Source: Azospirillum melinis
Lineage (GTDB): Bacteria > Pseudomonadota > Alphaproteobacteria > Azospirillales > Azospirillaceae
Direction of reading: 5' to 3'
Assembly: GCF_013340935.1 (NCBI RefSeq)
Contig: NZ_WHOS01000016.1
Coordinates: forward strand, 1 to 64,000
DNA length: 64,000 nt
The position numbers and the translations under genes were made by a program. The notes under the pieces are model-generated. The model saw only the letters and a list, made by a program, of their open reading frames with translations. It had not been told where the DNA came from and made no database searches. Positions 53,774-64,000 of the stretch are shown piece by piece (position 1 is the first letter of the stretch; every line of letters starts with the position of its first letter).

Positions 53774-55396
53774 ATGATCCGCTTCGATAACGTCAGCAAG
53801 CAGAACGGCCACCGCATCCTGTTCCTGGAGGCCTCCGCGGCGCTCAATCGTGGGGAGAAGATCGGGCTGGTCGGTCCGAATGGTGCCGGCAAGACTACCC
53901 TGTTCCGCATGATCACCGGCGAGGAGCAGCCGGACGGCGGTCAGGTGGCGATCGAAAAGCAGGTCAGCATCGGCTATTTCAACCAGGATGTCGGCGAGAT
54001 GTCCGGGCGCTCCGCCGTGGCGGAGGTGATGGACGGCGCCGGGCCGGTCAGCGTCGTCGCCGCCGAACTGGCGGAGCTGGAAGCCGCCATGGCCGACCCC
54101 GACCGCGCCGACGAGATGGACGCCATCATCGAACGCTACGGCGAGGTCCAGGCCCGCTTCGACGAACTGGGCGGCTATGAGCTGGAAGGCAGGGCGCGCG
54201 AGGTGCTGGCGGGCCTCAGCTTCAGCCAGGAGATGATGGACGGCGACGTCGGCGGCCTGTCGGGCGGCTGGAAGATGCGCGTGGCGCTGGCCCGCATCCT
54301 GCTGATGCGCCCCGACGCCATGCTGCTTGACGAGCCGAGCAACCATCTGGACATCGAAAGCCTGATCTGGCTGGAAGGTTTCCTCAAGGGCTACGAGGGC
54401 GCCCTGCTGATGACCTCGCACGACCGCGAGTTCATGAACCGCATCGTCACCAAGATCATTGAGATCGACGGCGGAACGCTGACCAGCTATTCCGGCGACT
54501 ACGGCTTCTACGAGAAGCAGCGGGCGCTGAAGGAGAAGCAGCAGGAGGCGCAGTTCGAACGCCAGCAGGCGATGCTGGCGAAGGAGCTGAAGTTCATCGA
54601 GCGCTTCAAGGCCCGCGCCTCGCACGCCTCCCAGGTGCAGAGCCGGGTGAAGAAGCTGGACAAGATCGAACGCTTCGAACCGCCCAAGCGCCGTCAGGTC
54701 GTGACCTTCGATTTCCCGCCGGCCCCGCGCTCCGGCGACGACGTGGCGGTCCTGAAGAACGTCCACAAGGGCTATGGCAGCCGGTCCATCTATGAAGGGC
54801 TGGACCTGACCATCCGCCGCAAGGAGCGCTGGTGCGTCATGGGCGTCAACGGCGCCGGCAAATCGACCCTGCTGAAGCTGATCGCCGGGGCGGCCGAGCC
54901 GGACAGCGGCACCGTCACCGTCGGCGGCAGCGTCAAGATGGGCTATTTCTCGCAGCACGCCATGGAGCTGCTGGACGGCGACCAGACCATCTTCGAATCG
55001 CTGGAGGCGCATTTCCCGCAGGCCAGCCAGGGCTCGCTGCGGGCGCTGGCCGGCTGCTTCGGCTTCTCCGGCGACGATGTGGAGAAGCGGTGCCGGGTGC
55101 TGTCGGGCGGCGAGAAGGCCCGGCTGGTGATGGCGATCATGCTGTTCAACCCGCCCAACTTCCTGGTGCTGGACGAACCCACCAACCACCTGGACCTCGA
55201 CACCAAGCAGATGCTGATCCAGGCGCTGGCGGCCTATGAGGGCACCATGCTGTTCGTGTCGCACGACCGTCATTTCCTGGCCGCCTTGTCCAACCGCGTG
55301 CTGGAGCTGACGCCGGAGGGCATCCACCAGTATGGCGGCGGCTACACCGAGTATGTCGAGCGCACCGGGCAGGAGGCGCCGGGGCTGCACAGCTGA
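53774..55396 (+). CDS. ABC-F family ATPase
   Basis: ABC-F protein, 540 residues from MIRFDNVSKQNGHRILFLEA, with two ATPase domains and no membrane part. Domain 1 has GPNGAGKTT, LSGGWKMRVALAR and LLDEPSNHLD. The inter-domain arm is YEKQRALKEKQQEAQFERQQ onward. Domain 2 has GVNGAGKST, LSGGEKARLVMA and LDEPTNHLDLDTK. ABC-F proteins act on ribosomes to relieve stalling or protect from drugs. The length and short linker resemble YbiT/YheS-like housekeeping members. The start excludes a longer frame over the upstream terminator. Confidence 0.92.
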   Translation: MIRFDNVSKQNGHRILFLEASAALNRGEKIGLVGPNGAGKTTLFRMITGEEQPDGGQVAIEKQVSIGYFNQDVGEMSGRSAVAEVMDGAGPVSVVAAELAELEAAMADPDRADEMDAIIERYGEVQARFDELGGYELEGRAREVLAGLSFSQEMMDGDVGGLSGGWKMRVALARILLMRPDAMLLDEPSNHLDIESLIWLEGFLKGYEGALLMTSHDREFMNRIVTKIIEIDGGTLTSYSGDYGFYEKQRALKEKQQEAQFERQQAMLAKELKFIERFKARASHASQVQSRVKKLDKIERFEPPKRRQVVTFDFPPAPRSGDDVAVLKNVHKGYGSRSIYEGLDLTIRRKERWCVMGVNGAGKSTLLKLIAGAAEPDSGTVTVGGSVKMGYFSQHAMELLDGDQTIFESLEAHFPQASQGSLRALAGCFGFSGDDVEKRCRVLSGGEKARLVMAIMLFNPPNFLVLDEPTNHLDLDTKQMLIQALAAYEGTMLFVSHDRHFLAALSNRVLELTPEGIHQYGGGYTEYVERTGQEAPGLHS

Positions 55397-55421
55397 CCCG
55401 GCGCGGACCGCCGGAGCATCC

Positions 55422-56156
55422 TCACCCGGGCGAACGGGGCTTGCTGTCGACCAGGGGATAGCTGTCCCCTCCGGGGATGAGACGGCGGAATTCGTCGCGG
55501 GTGATCCGGTAGCAGTCGCACGCGACCTCCTCCAGCCCGGCCGGGTCGAGGATCCTGATGTTTCCACGGGTGTAGGCAATCAGGCCGGCACCCTGCAGCA
55601 GTCGCGCCGTGACGGTCACGCCGGCCCGCCGGACGCCGAGCATGACGGCCAGATACTCCTGGGTCAGCGGGAACTCGTCGCCGACCCGGTCCCGGCACAT
55701 CAGCAGCCAGCGGGCGCAGCGTTCCTCGATGCTGTGAAGGCGGTTGCAGGCCGCCGACTGGGCGACCTGATTGAAGTGCGCCTGGGTGAAGCGCAGGAGC
55801 TTGGTGCGCAGGCTCTGGCTCTGGTTTGCCGCGCTCCTCAACGCCGCGGCCCGCATCCGCCAGCCGTTGCCGGGAATCTGGATGTCGCAATGGCATGGCA
55901 TCCGGTCCGCTTCCAGCAGGACCGGGATGCCGACCATCCCTTCGTTGCCGATCGTGCCGACTTCGACGGCGTCGCCGTCGGGCAGGATGTTGATCAGCGA
56001 GGCACATCCCCACTCGATGAAATAGGCGTGCGAGATATCCTCGTCAGGCCGGAAAACCGTCATCTTCTGCGGCAGAGTAATCGGCTCGAGATGAGGCCGA
56101 ACCAAAGCCTCTTCCGCCGGCGAGAGGCTGCGGAGGATGAAGTTGCGACTGTCCAT
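55422..56156 (-). CDS. Crp/Fnr family transcription regulator
   Basis: Crp/Fnr family regulator, 244 residues from MDSRNFILRSLSPAEEALV. The N-terminal cyclic-nucleotide-like jelly roll (residues 20-120) includes GDAVEVGTIGNEGMVGIPVLL. A dimer helix follows (QSLRTKLLRFTQAHFNQVAQ) and a C-terminal winged helix (FPLTQEYLAVMLGVRRAGVTVTA). No N-terminal cysteine cluster like that of Fnr is seen, and the cAMP arginine is not evident, so the ligand is unknown. Alphaproteobacteria have many such proteins. An in-frame ATG at 56225 would add 23 residues. Confidence 0.9.
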   Translation of the reverse strand: MDSRNFILRSLSPAEEALVRPHLEPITLPQKMTVFRPDEDISHAYFIEWGCASLINILPDGDAVEVGTIGNEGMVGIPVLLEADRMPCHCDIQIPGNGWRMRAAALRSAANQSQSLRTKLLRFTQAHFNQVAQSAACNRLHSIEERCARWLLMCRDRVGDEFPLTQEYLAVMLGVRRAGVTVTARLLQGAGLIAYTRGNIRILDPAGLEEVACDCYRITRDEFRRLIPGGDSYPLVDSKPRSPG

Positions 56157-56303
56157 GGCGATGCCCCCGGCTGTACGGCATGCAGCCGATTCCGAGTCCA
56201 ACAGACGGATCGCCGTCAACGGCATGGCCTCCCCCTATGGCTGATACCGTACAGACCTGGGTTGGATGCTGCCGCTACCCTATGGACATGACCGATAGAC
56301 AAC

Positions 56304-56498
56304 ATGACGGCTTCGGTAATGGACAAGTGGGACTTCGAACAGCTGAAGCGACGGAATCACGACCTCCTGAAGCGGGCACGGGAGGTGGTCGAAGACGCCA
56401 GCCGCATCCGCCAGGAGTTCGGGCGCACGGCCACTCCGGCCAACGCCTGGAATGCCCGCATCGTCGGATGGAACAAGGCGGAAGACGATAAGGACTGA
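56304..56498 (+). CDS. Small hypothetical protein
   Basis: A possible 64-residue protein, divergent from the Crp/Fnr gene, rich in Lys, Arg, Asp and Glu (DFEQLKRRNHDLLKRAREVV) and probably helical. No family is recognised. A second ATG (56319, MDKWDFEQ) is the alternative start. No strong ribosome-binding site precedes either, so coding is likely but not certain. Confidence 0.5.
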   Translation: MTASVMDKWDFEQLKRRNHDLLKRAREVVEDASRIRQEFGRTATPANAWNARIVGWNKAEDDKD

Positions 56499-56630
56499 TA
56501 CGGTCCAGGTCACCGGCCGATCGCAAGCGACCCATCACCCGGAGTGAATGCCTCCTTCAGAACAAGTCATTGGTCGTGAAGTCCGCTGGGGCGTAGCATC
56601 GCCTGCGTTGTCGAGACAGCGGAGGCGGAC

Positions 56631-57710
56631 ATGCCCTCTCTCACGGAATCCCTTGAACGGCTGGGGCTGCGGTCGCCGGTGATCCAGGCACCGATGGCGG
56701 GAGGCGGCGACACGCCGGCCCTGGTCGCGGCGGTCAACGAGGCCGGCGGGCTGGGCTTCGTCGGCGCCGCCTATCTGACCGGGGAGCAGATCGCCGAGCG
56801 GGCGCTCGCCATCCGTCAGCGCACCGCCCTGCCCTTCGGCATCAACCTGTTCGCGCCGACGCCCGCCCCTGGACCGGCTCCGATGATGGCCGAGGCGTTG
56901 GCCCGCGTAAGGCCCTTCCATGCCGAACTCGGACTGCCGGAGGCGGAGGAGCCCGCCTACGGCGGCGACACGTTCGACCGGCAGGTCGCCGCCCTGCTGG
57001 ACAGCGGAGCCGCCTTCTACAGCGTCACCTTCGGGCTGCCGCCGGCCGACAGCGTGGCGGCGGCCAAGGCGCGCGGCATGCGGGTGCTGGGCACCGCGAC
57101 CACGGTGGCGGAGGCGGTGGCCCTGGAGCGGGCCGGCGTCGATGCGGTGATCGCCCAGGGCAGCGAGGCCGGCGGACATCGCGGCAGCTTCATCGGCGAT
57201 CCGGCAGCCAATCTGGTCGGCACGATGGCGCTGGTGCCGCAGGTGGCCGATGCGGTGGGCGTGCCGGTGATCGCGTCGGGCGGCATCATGGACGGGCGTG
57301 GCATCGCCGCGGCGCTGGCGCTCGGCGCCTGCGCTGTGCAGATGGGCACGGTGTTCCTGACCACCGGGGAGGCCGGCATCCCCGAGGCGCACAAGGCCGC
57401 CATCCTGGCGGCGCGCGAGGACCAGACCAGCATCACCCGCGCCTTCTCCGGCCGGCCGGCACGCGGCATCGTCAACCGCTTCATGGAGACGGTGGAGGAC
57501 CCGCGGGCGCCCGAGGCGGTGCTGCCCTTCCCCTTGCAGAACGCGCTGACCCGCCCGCTGCGCACCGCCGCCGGCAAGGCCGGCCGGGCGGAGTTCCTGT
57601 CGCTGTGGGCCGGACAGGGGCTGACGCTGGCGCAGCGGCGACCGGCGGGGGAACTGGTGGCGGATTTGCTGCGCGGGACTGAGGAGGTACGGCGCAGGCT
57701 TGCCGTCTGA
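56631..57710 (+). CDS. Nitronate monooxygenase family protein
   Basis: FMN-dependent TIM-barrel protein of the nitronate monooxygenase / 2-nitropropane dioxygenase family, 359 residues. Family features are VIQAPMAGGGDTPALVAAVN, GGLGFVGAAYLTGEQ, GINLFAPTP, AQGSEAGGHRGSF with the conserved His, VIASGGIMDGRG and AVQMGTVFLTT. These enzymes detoxify nitronates such as propionate 3-nitronate; enoyl reductase FabK is related, but its length and motifs fit less well. It stands alone and converges on the GGDEF gene. Confidence 0.93.
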   Translation: MPSLTESLERLGLRSPVIQAPMAGGGDTPALVAAVNEAGGLGFVGAAYLTGEQIAERALAIRQRTALPFGINLFAPTPAPGPAPMMAEALARVRPFHAELGLPEAEEPAYGGDTFDRQVAALLDSGAAFYSVTFGLPPADSVAAAKARGMRVLGTATTVAEAVALERAGVDAVIAQGSEAGGHRGSFIGDPAANLVGTMALVPQVADAVGVPVIASGGIMDGRGIAAALALGACAVQMGTVFLTTGEAGIPEAHKAAILAAREDQTSITRAFSGRPARGIVNRFMETVEDPRAPEAVLPFPLQNALTRPLRTAAGKAGRAEFLSLWAGQGLTLAQRRPAGELVADLLRGTEEVRRRLAV

Positions 57711-57732
57711 CTGGGTAAACGGGCCGGCCTGC

Positions 57733-58785
57733 TCAGACGGGCTCGGCCGTCACCCGGTTGCGGCCGCTGCGCTTGGCAGCGTAGAGCGCCTGATCGGCGC
57801 GGCGGACCAGCGTCAGGGCCGGTTCGCCGGGGCGGAACTGGGCGACGCCGACCGACAACGCGACGGTGCCGTAATTGGCATTGCGCGCCTTGTTCACGAT
57901 CTGGCGGCCACCGACGAAGGCCCTCACCTGCTCCGCCAGCTTGGTGGCGTTCTCCAGGCTGGTGCGCGGCAGGATGATCGCGAATTCCTCCCCGCCATAG
58001 CGGGTGGCGGTGTCGCGGCCCTTGATGCATTCGGTCAGCATGCGGGCGACCAGCTTCAGCACATGGTCGCCGACCAGATGGCCGTGGGTGTCGTTGAAGC
58101 TCTTGAAATGGTCGATGTCGACCATCAGCAGCGACAGCGGCTGCTCGTCGCGCACCGACGCCTCCATCGCCTCCTCCAGCATCAGGTCGAAGGCCTTGCG
58201 GTTGCCGATGCCGGTCAGCCCGTCGGTCAGCGCCTCGCGCCGCGCGCTGTCCAGGCTGACCCGCATCTCCGCCAGCTGCTGGCTCGATTCCTGAAGCTGC
58301 AGCTGGAGCGCCGTCTGGCGGTCGACGATCTCCTTGGTCTCCGCGGCGATGGCGGCGACCATGGCGCGCAGTTCCAGGAGGCTGAGCGGCTGGTCCAGCT
58401 CCTCCCGGAAGCCGGACAGGGTGTTGCCGTAGCGCTCGGTCTCTGACCCGACATTGCCCAGCTGCTCCAATATGCGCCCCAGGGCATAACGGGCTTTGTC
58501 GGAGGTTTCACGGATCGCCTGGGCTTCGGCGTCCATGGTGAAGAAGCGCTTGTACAGCTCATCGCACAGCGTCTGCGAGGCGGCCAGCCCATCGCGGCGC
58601 GCCAGATCGATGGCGCGGGTCAGGTCCGGGTTGTTGCCGCTGTAATAGACGTACCAAAGCGTGAAGTTCTCCGGGGTGGCCGGCAGCCGGTCGGACAGCA
58701 TCCGCTCCATGGCCTTCGCGGCAAGGCCGCTGGAACGCTCGAAATCCTCCGCAGTTGCCACGACCGCCGTCCGTCCAAAAATCAT
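57733..58785 (-). CDS. GGDEF diguanylate cyclase
   Basis: Probable diguanylate cyclase, 350 residues. The catalytic signature is GGEEF at 264-268, in RYGGEEFAIILPR, with LTDGLTGIGNRKAFD and MVDIDHFKSFND before it. The product-inhibition site RxxD is replaced by KxxD (255-258), so feedback may be absent. The N-terminal 185 residues are helical with a long coiled coil (QTALQLQLQESSQQLAEMRV) and no membrane helix, an uncharacterised input region beginning AAKAMERMLSDRLPATPENF. It acts in cyclic-di-GMP signalling, controlling motility or surface growth. Confidence 0.93.
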   Translation of the reverse strand: MIFGRTAVVATAEDFERSSGLAAKAMERMLSDRLPATPENFTLWYVYYSGNNPDLTRAIDLARRDGLAASQTLCDELYKRFFTMDAEAQAIRETSDKARYALGRILEQLGNVGSETERYGNTLSGFREELDQPLSLLELRAMVAAIAAETKEIVDRQTALQLQLQESSQQLAEMRVSLDSARREALTDGLTGIGNRKAFDLMLEEAMEASVRDEQPLSLLMVDIDHFKSFNDTHGHLVGDHVLKLVARMLTECIKGRDTATRYGGEEFAIILPRTSLENATKLAEQVRAFVGGRQIVNKARNANYGTVALSVGVAQFRPGEPALTLVRRADQALYAAKRSGRNRVTAEPV

Positions 58786-58881
58786 TCGGTTTCGAACGGT
58801 ACGCGGCGCAAGCCCTTACGGCAAGAAGGTTTTTGGGAACAAGACGAGATGTTACAACCGCTCTGGTTGTGCACTATCCGA

Positions 58882-59418
58882 TTAATTGCATTGTCCGACG
58901 GAGCTGTCGGCGCAGATATGCTTGCCGTCGGTCCAGCGTGCCCCCGACAGGTCGGCATGGCGCAGGTCGGTGCCGGACAGCTTCGCTCCCGTCAGGTCGG
59001 CACGCGCCAGCGACGCCCCCACCATCTTGGCATTGCGCAGGTCGGCCTCGCGGAAGCTGGCGCCGGTCAGGTCGGCGCGGGTGAAATCGGCCTCGATCAG
59101 TCGGGCCTTGTCGAAGACCGCGCCGGGGGCGGTGGCGCTGATGAACTTGGCACGGTAACCGTCGGCATCGGTCAGCTTCGCCTCGCCCAGGCTGGCGCGC
59201 TGAAAGGTCGCATCGCGCAGCATGGCGCCGCTGAGATCGACACCGGTCAGCGTCTGCCCCTCCAGCGAGCAGCGGCGCCAATTGACCTTCGGCTGCGCCG
59301 CCTCGGTGCAATCGGCCAGCGCCGGGCCCACGGAAAGGACGGCCAGCACGGCCGCAGCGGCGGCGAGACTGCCGGAACGGACGCGTAAGCGGAGCGGTGG
59401 GACGGGTGCGGTTCTCAT
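58882..59418 (-). CDS. Exported pentapeptide-repeat protein
   Basis: A 178-residue protein from MRTAPVPPLRLRVRSGS. Residues about 18-36 (LAAAAAVLAVLSVGPALA) look like a signal peptide ending ALA-DC. The mature part is mainly A(D/N/K)LXX pentapeptide repeats (VDLSGAMLRDATFQRASLGE onward), about 18 in number, flanked by Cys-containing caps (WRRCSLEG at the start and ICADSSVGQCN at the end). It is probably periplasmic. Function is unknown. It lies between the thioesterase and the GGDEF gene, all on the same strand. Confidence 0.82.
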   Translation of the reverse strand: MRTAPVPPLRLRVRSGSLAAAAAVLAVLSVGPALADCTEAAQPKVNWRRCSLEGQTLTGVDLSGAMLRDATFQRASLGEAKLTDADGYRAKFISATAPGAVFDKARLIEADFTRADLTGASFREADLRNAKMVGASLARADLTGAKLSGTDLRHADLSGARWTDGKHICADSSVGQCN

Positions 59419-59483
59419 CCCTCGATAGATGGGGGCACCGCCGCTCAACTCAACCACCGGGCCGCTGCAAGCAGGGCTTGCGG

Positions 59484-59987
59484 TTATCCGGCGGTTCGGG
59501 AACCGTCCAGCCGGGCAACCGCACGCCCCGCCTGCGGCGGTCGGGGAAGGGCGGTATGGGCAGCCGCCTGTCCGGCCAGCGCCGCCGCGACGGCCGGCGG
59601 GAAGGGGCCGGTCTTCCGCGTGCCGAGATCGACGTGCAGCAGCATGAACTCGGCCGTCGCCGCCAGCCAGCCCTCTTCGGCATGCCGCATTTCGTGGAAC
59701 AGGTGCAGCCGCTTGGCGTCGGCGCCGAGCAGCAGCGATTCGAACCGCAGCGGCGTCCCTTCGGTCACTTCGCGGGCATAGGTCAGGTGGGCATCGACGA
59801 CGAAGACCGACCGGTTTTCCGCCGTGACATAAGCCTTGCCGATCCCGAAGCGGTCCAGCACGGCGTCCGTCGCATGGTCGAAGGCCAGCAGGTAATAGGC
59901 GACGTTCATGTGCCCGTTATAGTCGATCCACTCCGGGCGGACGGTTTCGCGGTGGAGGGCCAGGGGGGCGGGGGCATCGGCGGTCAT
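59484..59987 (-). CDS. Acyl-CoA thioesterase, hotdog fold
   Basis: Thioesterase of the 4HBT/hotdog superfamily, 167 residues from MTADAPAPLALHRETV. The catalytic region PEWIDYNGHMNVAYYLLAFD is complete. It resembles betainyl-CoA thioesterases of carnitine degradation (ENRSVFVVDAHLTYAREV), but no carnitine genes adjoin, so the substrate is open. Its start codon overlaps the HEPN stop codon (ATGA), which couples its translation to the toxin-antitoxin-like pair upstream. Confidence 0.88.
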   Translation of the reverse strand: MTADAPAPLALHRETVRPEWIDYNGHMNVAYYLLAFDHATDAVLDRFGIGKAYVTAENRSVFVVDAHLTYAREVTEGTPLRFESLLLGADAKRLHLFHEMRHAEEGWLAATAEFMLLHVDLGTRKTGPFPPAVAAALAGQAAAHTALPRPPQAGRAVARLDGSRTAG

Positions 59988-60388
59988 GGCATTCCAAGAA
60001 AGCGGATGATGTCGGTTCGCAGCGTCTCGATCTCCGTCAGCCAACCGGCGACCTCCGAAACCGGCAAGTCCGGGAGAGGATCGTCGAAGATGCCGGCTCC
60101 CGGATAACGAGGTGCGCTGATGAAGGTGGTGAGATGAGCCAGAGCGGCGATGCGCAGTGCCATCGGATGCCCGGTTGGAAGCCGGACAACCAGACTATCG
60201 ATGTCGTGGGACTTCGGCGGCATCGTGCCGGATGCCACGAGCAGGGTCTTGGCGAGCTTTTCGACCGCCTGCTGGCAGTGATAGGCCGCCATTTGAGATT
60301 CCGGTTCGGGACCATAGAGGTTGTTGCGGATCGCCTTCATGTCGCGCTCCACAACAGCCAGCCATGCCTGGACTTCCCTACGCTCCAT
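59984..60388 (-). CDS. HEPN-domain protein, paired with MNT
   Basis: HEPN domain protein, 134 residues. The helical signature AAYHCQQAVEKLAKTLLVAS then PPKSHDIDSLVVRL, with a later APRYPGAG, is typical of the family encoded beside minimal nucleotidyltransferases. In HepT-MntA modules HEPN is an RNase toxin with an R-x4-H-x-Y motif; I do not find that motif, so toxicity is uncertain. The start overlaps the nucleotidyltransferase gene by 11 bases, and the stop overlaps the thioesterase start. Confidence 0.85.
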   Translation of the reverse strand: MERREVQAWLAVVERDMKAIRNNLYGPEPESQMAAYHCQQAVEKLAKTLLVASGTMPPKSHDIDSLVVRLPTGHPMALRIAALAHLTTFISAPRYPGAGIFDDPLPDLPVSEVAGWLTEIETLRTDIIRFLGMP

Positions 60389-60710
60389 AGACCCTGAGCC
60401 CCCAGCGCTTGACCTCGTAACTCAAGGTGCCCACGACGTCCTTGGACGCTTCGTAATTGGTGCGCGTACAAGGAATGATGTCGGCGGGAATGCCGGTGCC
60501 GATCTTGGACGCATAGGCATAGCGGATCGACCGCCGTTCTTTCGGCGCATCGTCCGGGACGATCACCAGCAGGTCGTAATCGCTGTCCTCGTCGAAGTCG
60601 CCGCGCGCCCGACTGCCGAACAGGTAGACGGCTTCCGGCTCCAGGGCCGGGACGATCCGGTCGAGCAGGATTTGCAGCTTCTCGTCGTTCCGCGTGTCGA
60701 CCACAGCCAT
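60378..60710 (-). CDS. Minimal nucleotidyltransferase (MNT), partner of HEPN
   Basis: Minimal nucleotidyltransferase, 110 residues. The active-site pattern AVYLFGSRARGDF then DEDSDYDLLVIV gives GSxARG and the metal-binding DxD, both intact. In studied modules MntA neutralises HepT by adding AMP to it. It is the first gene of MNT-HEPN-thioesterase. Its ribosome-binding site GGAGG lies inside a perfect hairpin. It sits 67 bases after metH. Confidence 0.9.
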   Translation of the reverse strand: MAVVDTRNDEKLQILLDRIVPALEPEAVYLFGSRARGDFDEDSDYDLLVIVPDDAPKERRSIRYAYASKIGTGIPADIIPCTRTNYEASKDVVGTLSYEVKRWGLRVYGA

Positions 60711-60716
60711 TGGAAC

Positions 60717-60755
60717 CCTCCGCCGCCAATCCTAACACGGAACGGGCGGCGGAGG
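60717..60755 (-). promoter_or_regulatory. Hairpin masking the MNT ribosome-binding site
   Basis: On the minus strand CCTCCGCCGCC, a 17-base loop and GGCGGCGGAGG form a perfect 11-base stem. Its 3' arm contains the GGAGG ribosome-binding site six bases before the MNT ATG. It may restrict translation of the MNT gene, or end metH transcription, although no T tract follows. Confidence 0.6.
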
Positions 60756-60777
60756 ATCATCCCATGAACTGAGGGCC

Positions 60778-64000
<3,223 letters not shown>

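Noticed and set aside
58854..58870. Hairpin ACAACC/GGTTGT as terminator of the second pentapeptide gene
   Set aside because: Only six base pairs, no T tract and on the wrong side of the gene for termination.

Overview
The window is GC-rich chromosomal DNA of an alphaproteobacterium, most likely Azospirillum or a close relative (Rhodospirillales/Azospirillales). This rests on gene content and order: ruvCAB-ybgC-tolQRA, tkt-gap, fda-thiE, and a divergent cys cluster with DUF2849 and DUF934 genes. Codon use is strongly G/C at third positions, and many open frames on the opposite strand are only shadows. Nearly all of it is ordinary housekeeping chromosome. I see no prophage, insertion sequence, integrase or CRISPR array.

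Layout. 1-7843 (minus strand): start of tolA (cut by the window edge), tolR, tolQ, ybgC, ruvB, ruvA, ruvC (carrying an extra C-terminal nuclease-like domain), yebC, a YmdB-type phosphoesterase, 5-formyl-THF cyclo-ligase, a 6S RNA and zapA. 7848-16596: a DUF4164 coiled coil, then central carbon metabolism (tkt, gap, fda) and thiE, interrupted by a chemoreceptor, a solitary HicB and two unknown proteins. 16742-22114: TSUP permease, FadL-type porin, the divergent epmA/efp pair, and an inositol monophosphatase. 22230-26020: an envelope module with a proline-rich OmpA-like protein, a MotA/TolQ-like channel protein, a MotB-like coiled-coil/OmpA protein and a small exported protein. 26071-32825 (minus strand): GNAT, M16 peptidase, thrC, dusA, tRNA-Glu and recJ. 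32944-43066: a molybdopterin oxidoreductase, a TRAP dicarboxylate transporter (dctPQM) divergent from its two-component system (dctSR), and an orphan histidine kinase. 43107-46679: a pentapeptide-repeat protein, a Tat-exported DUF882 peptidase-like protein and a short RTX protein. 46751-53604: assimilatory sulfate reduction in two divergent operons (siroheme synthase-DUF2849-cysI-DUF934 and cysH-cysD-cysNC). 53774-64000: ABC-F ATPase, Crp/Fnr regulator, nitronate monooxygenase, GGDEF protein, a second pentapeptide protein, thioesterase, a HEPN/MNT pair and metH (cut by the window edge).

The most unusual features are: ruvC fused in frame to a DUF559 domain through a dispersed GC-rich repeat that is read as protein; the uncharacterised motor-like envelope module, which recalls ZorA/ZorB architecture but has no ZorC/ZorD; a MNT/HEPN gene pair whose ribosome-binding site lies in a perfect hairpin and which is coupled to a thioesterase gene by an ATGA overlap; and two copies of a CCTA-N9-GTAGA-type motif (CCTA...AGTAGA) between the divergent sulfate operons. 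I do not see a clear, wholly new defence system.
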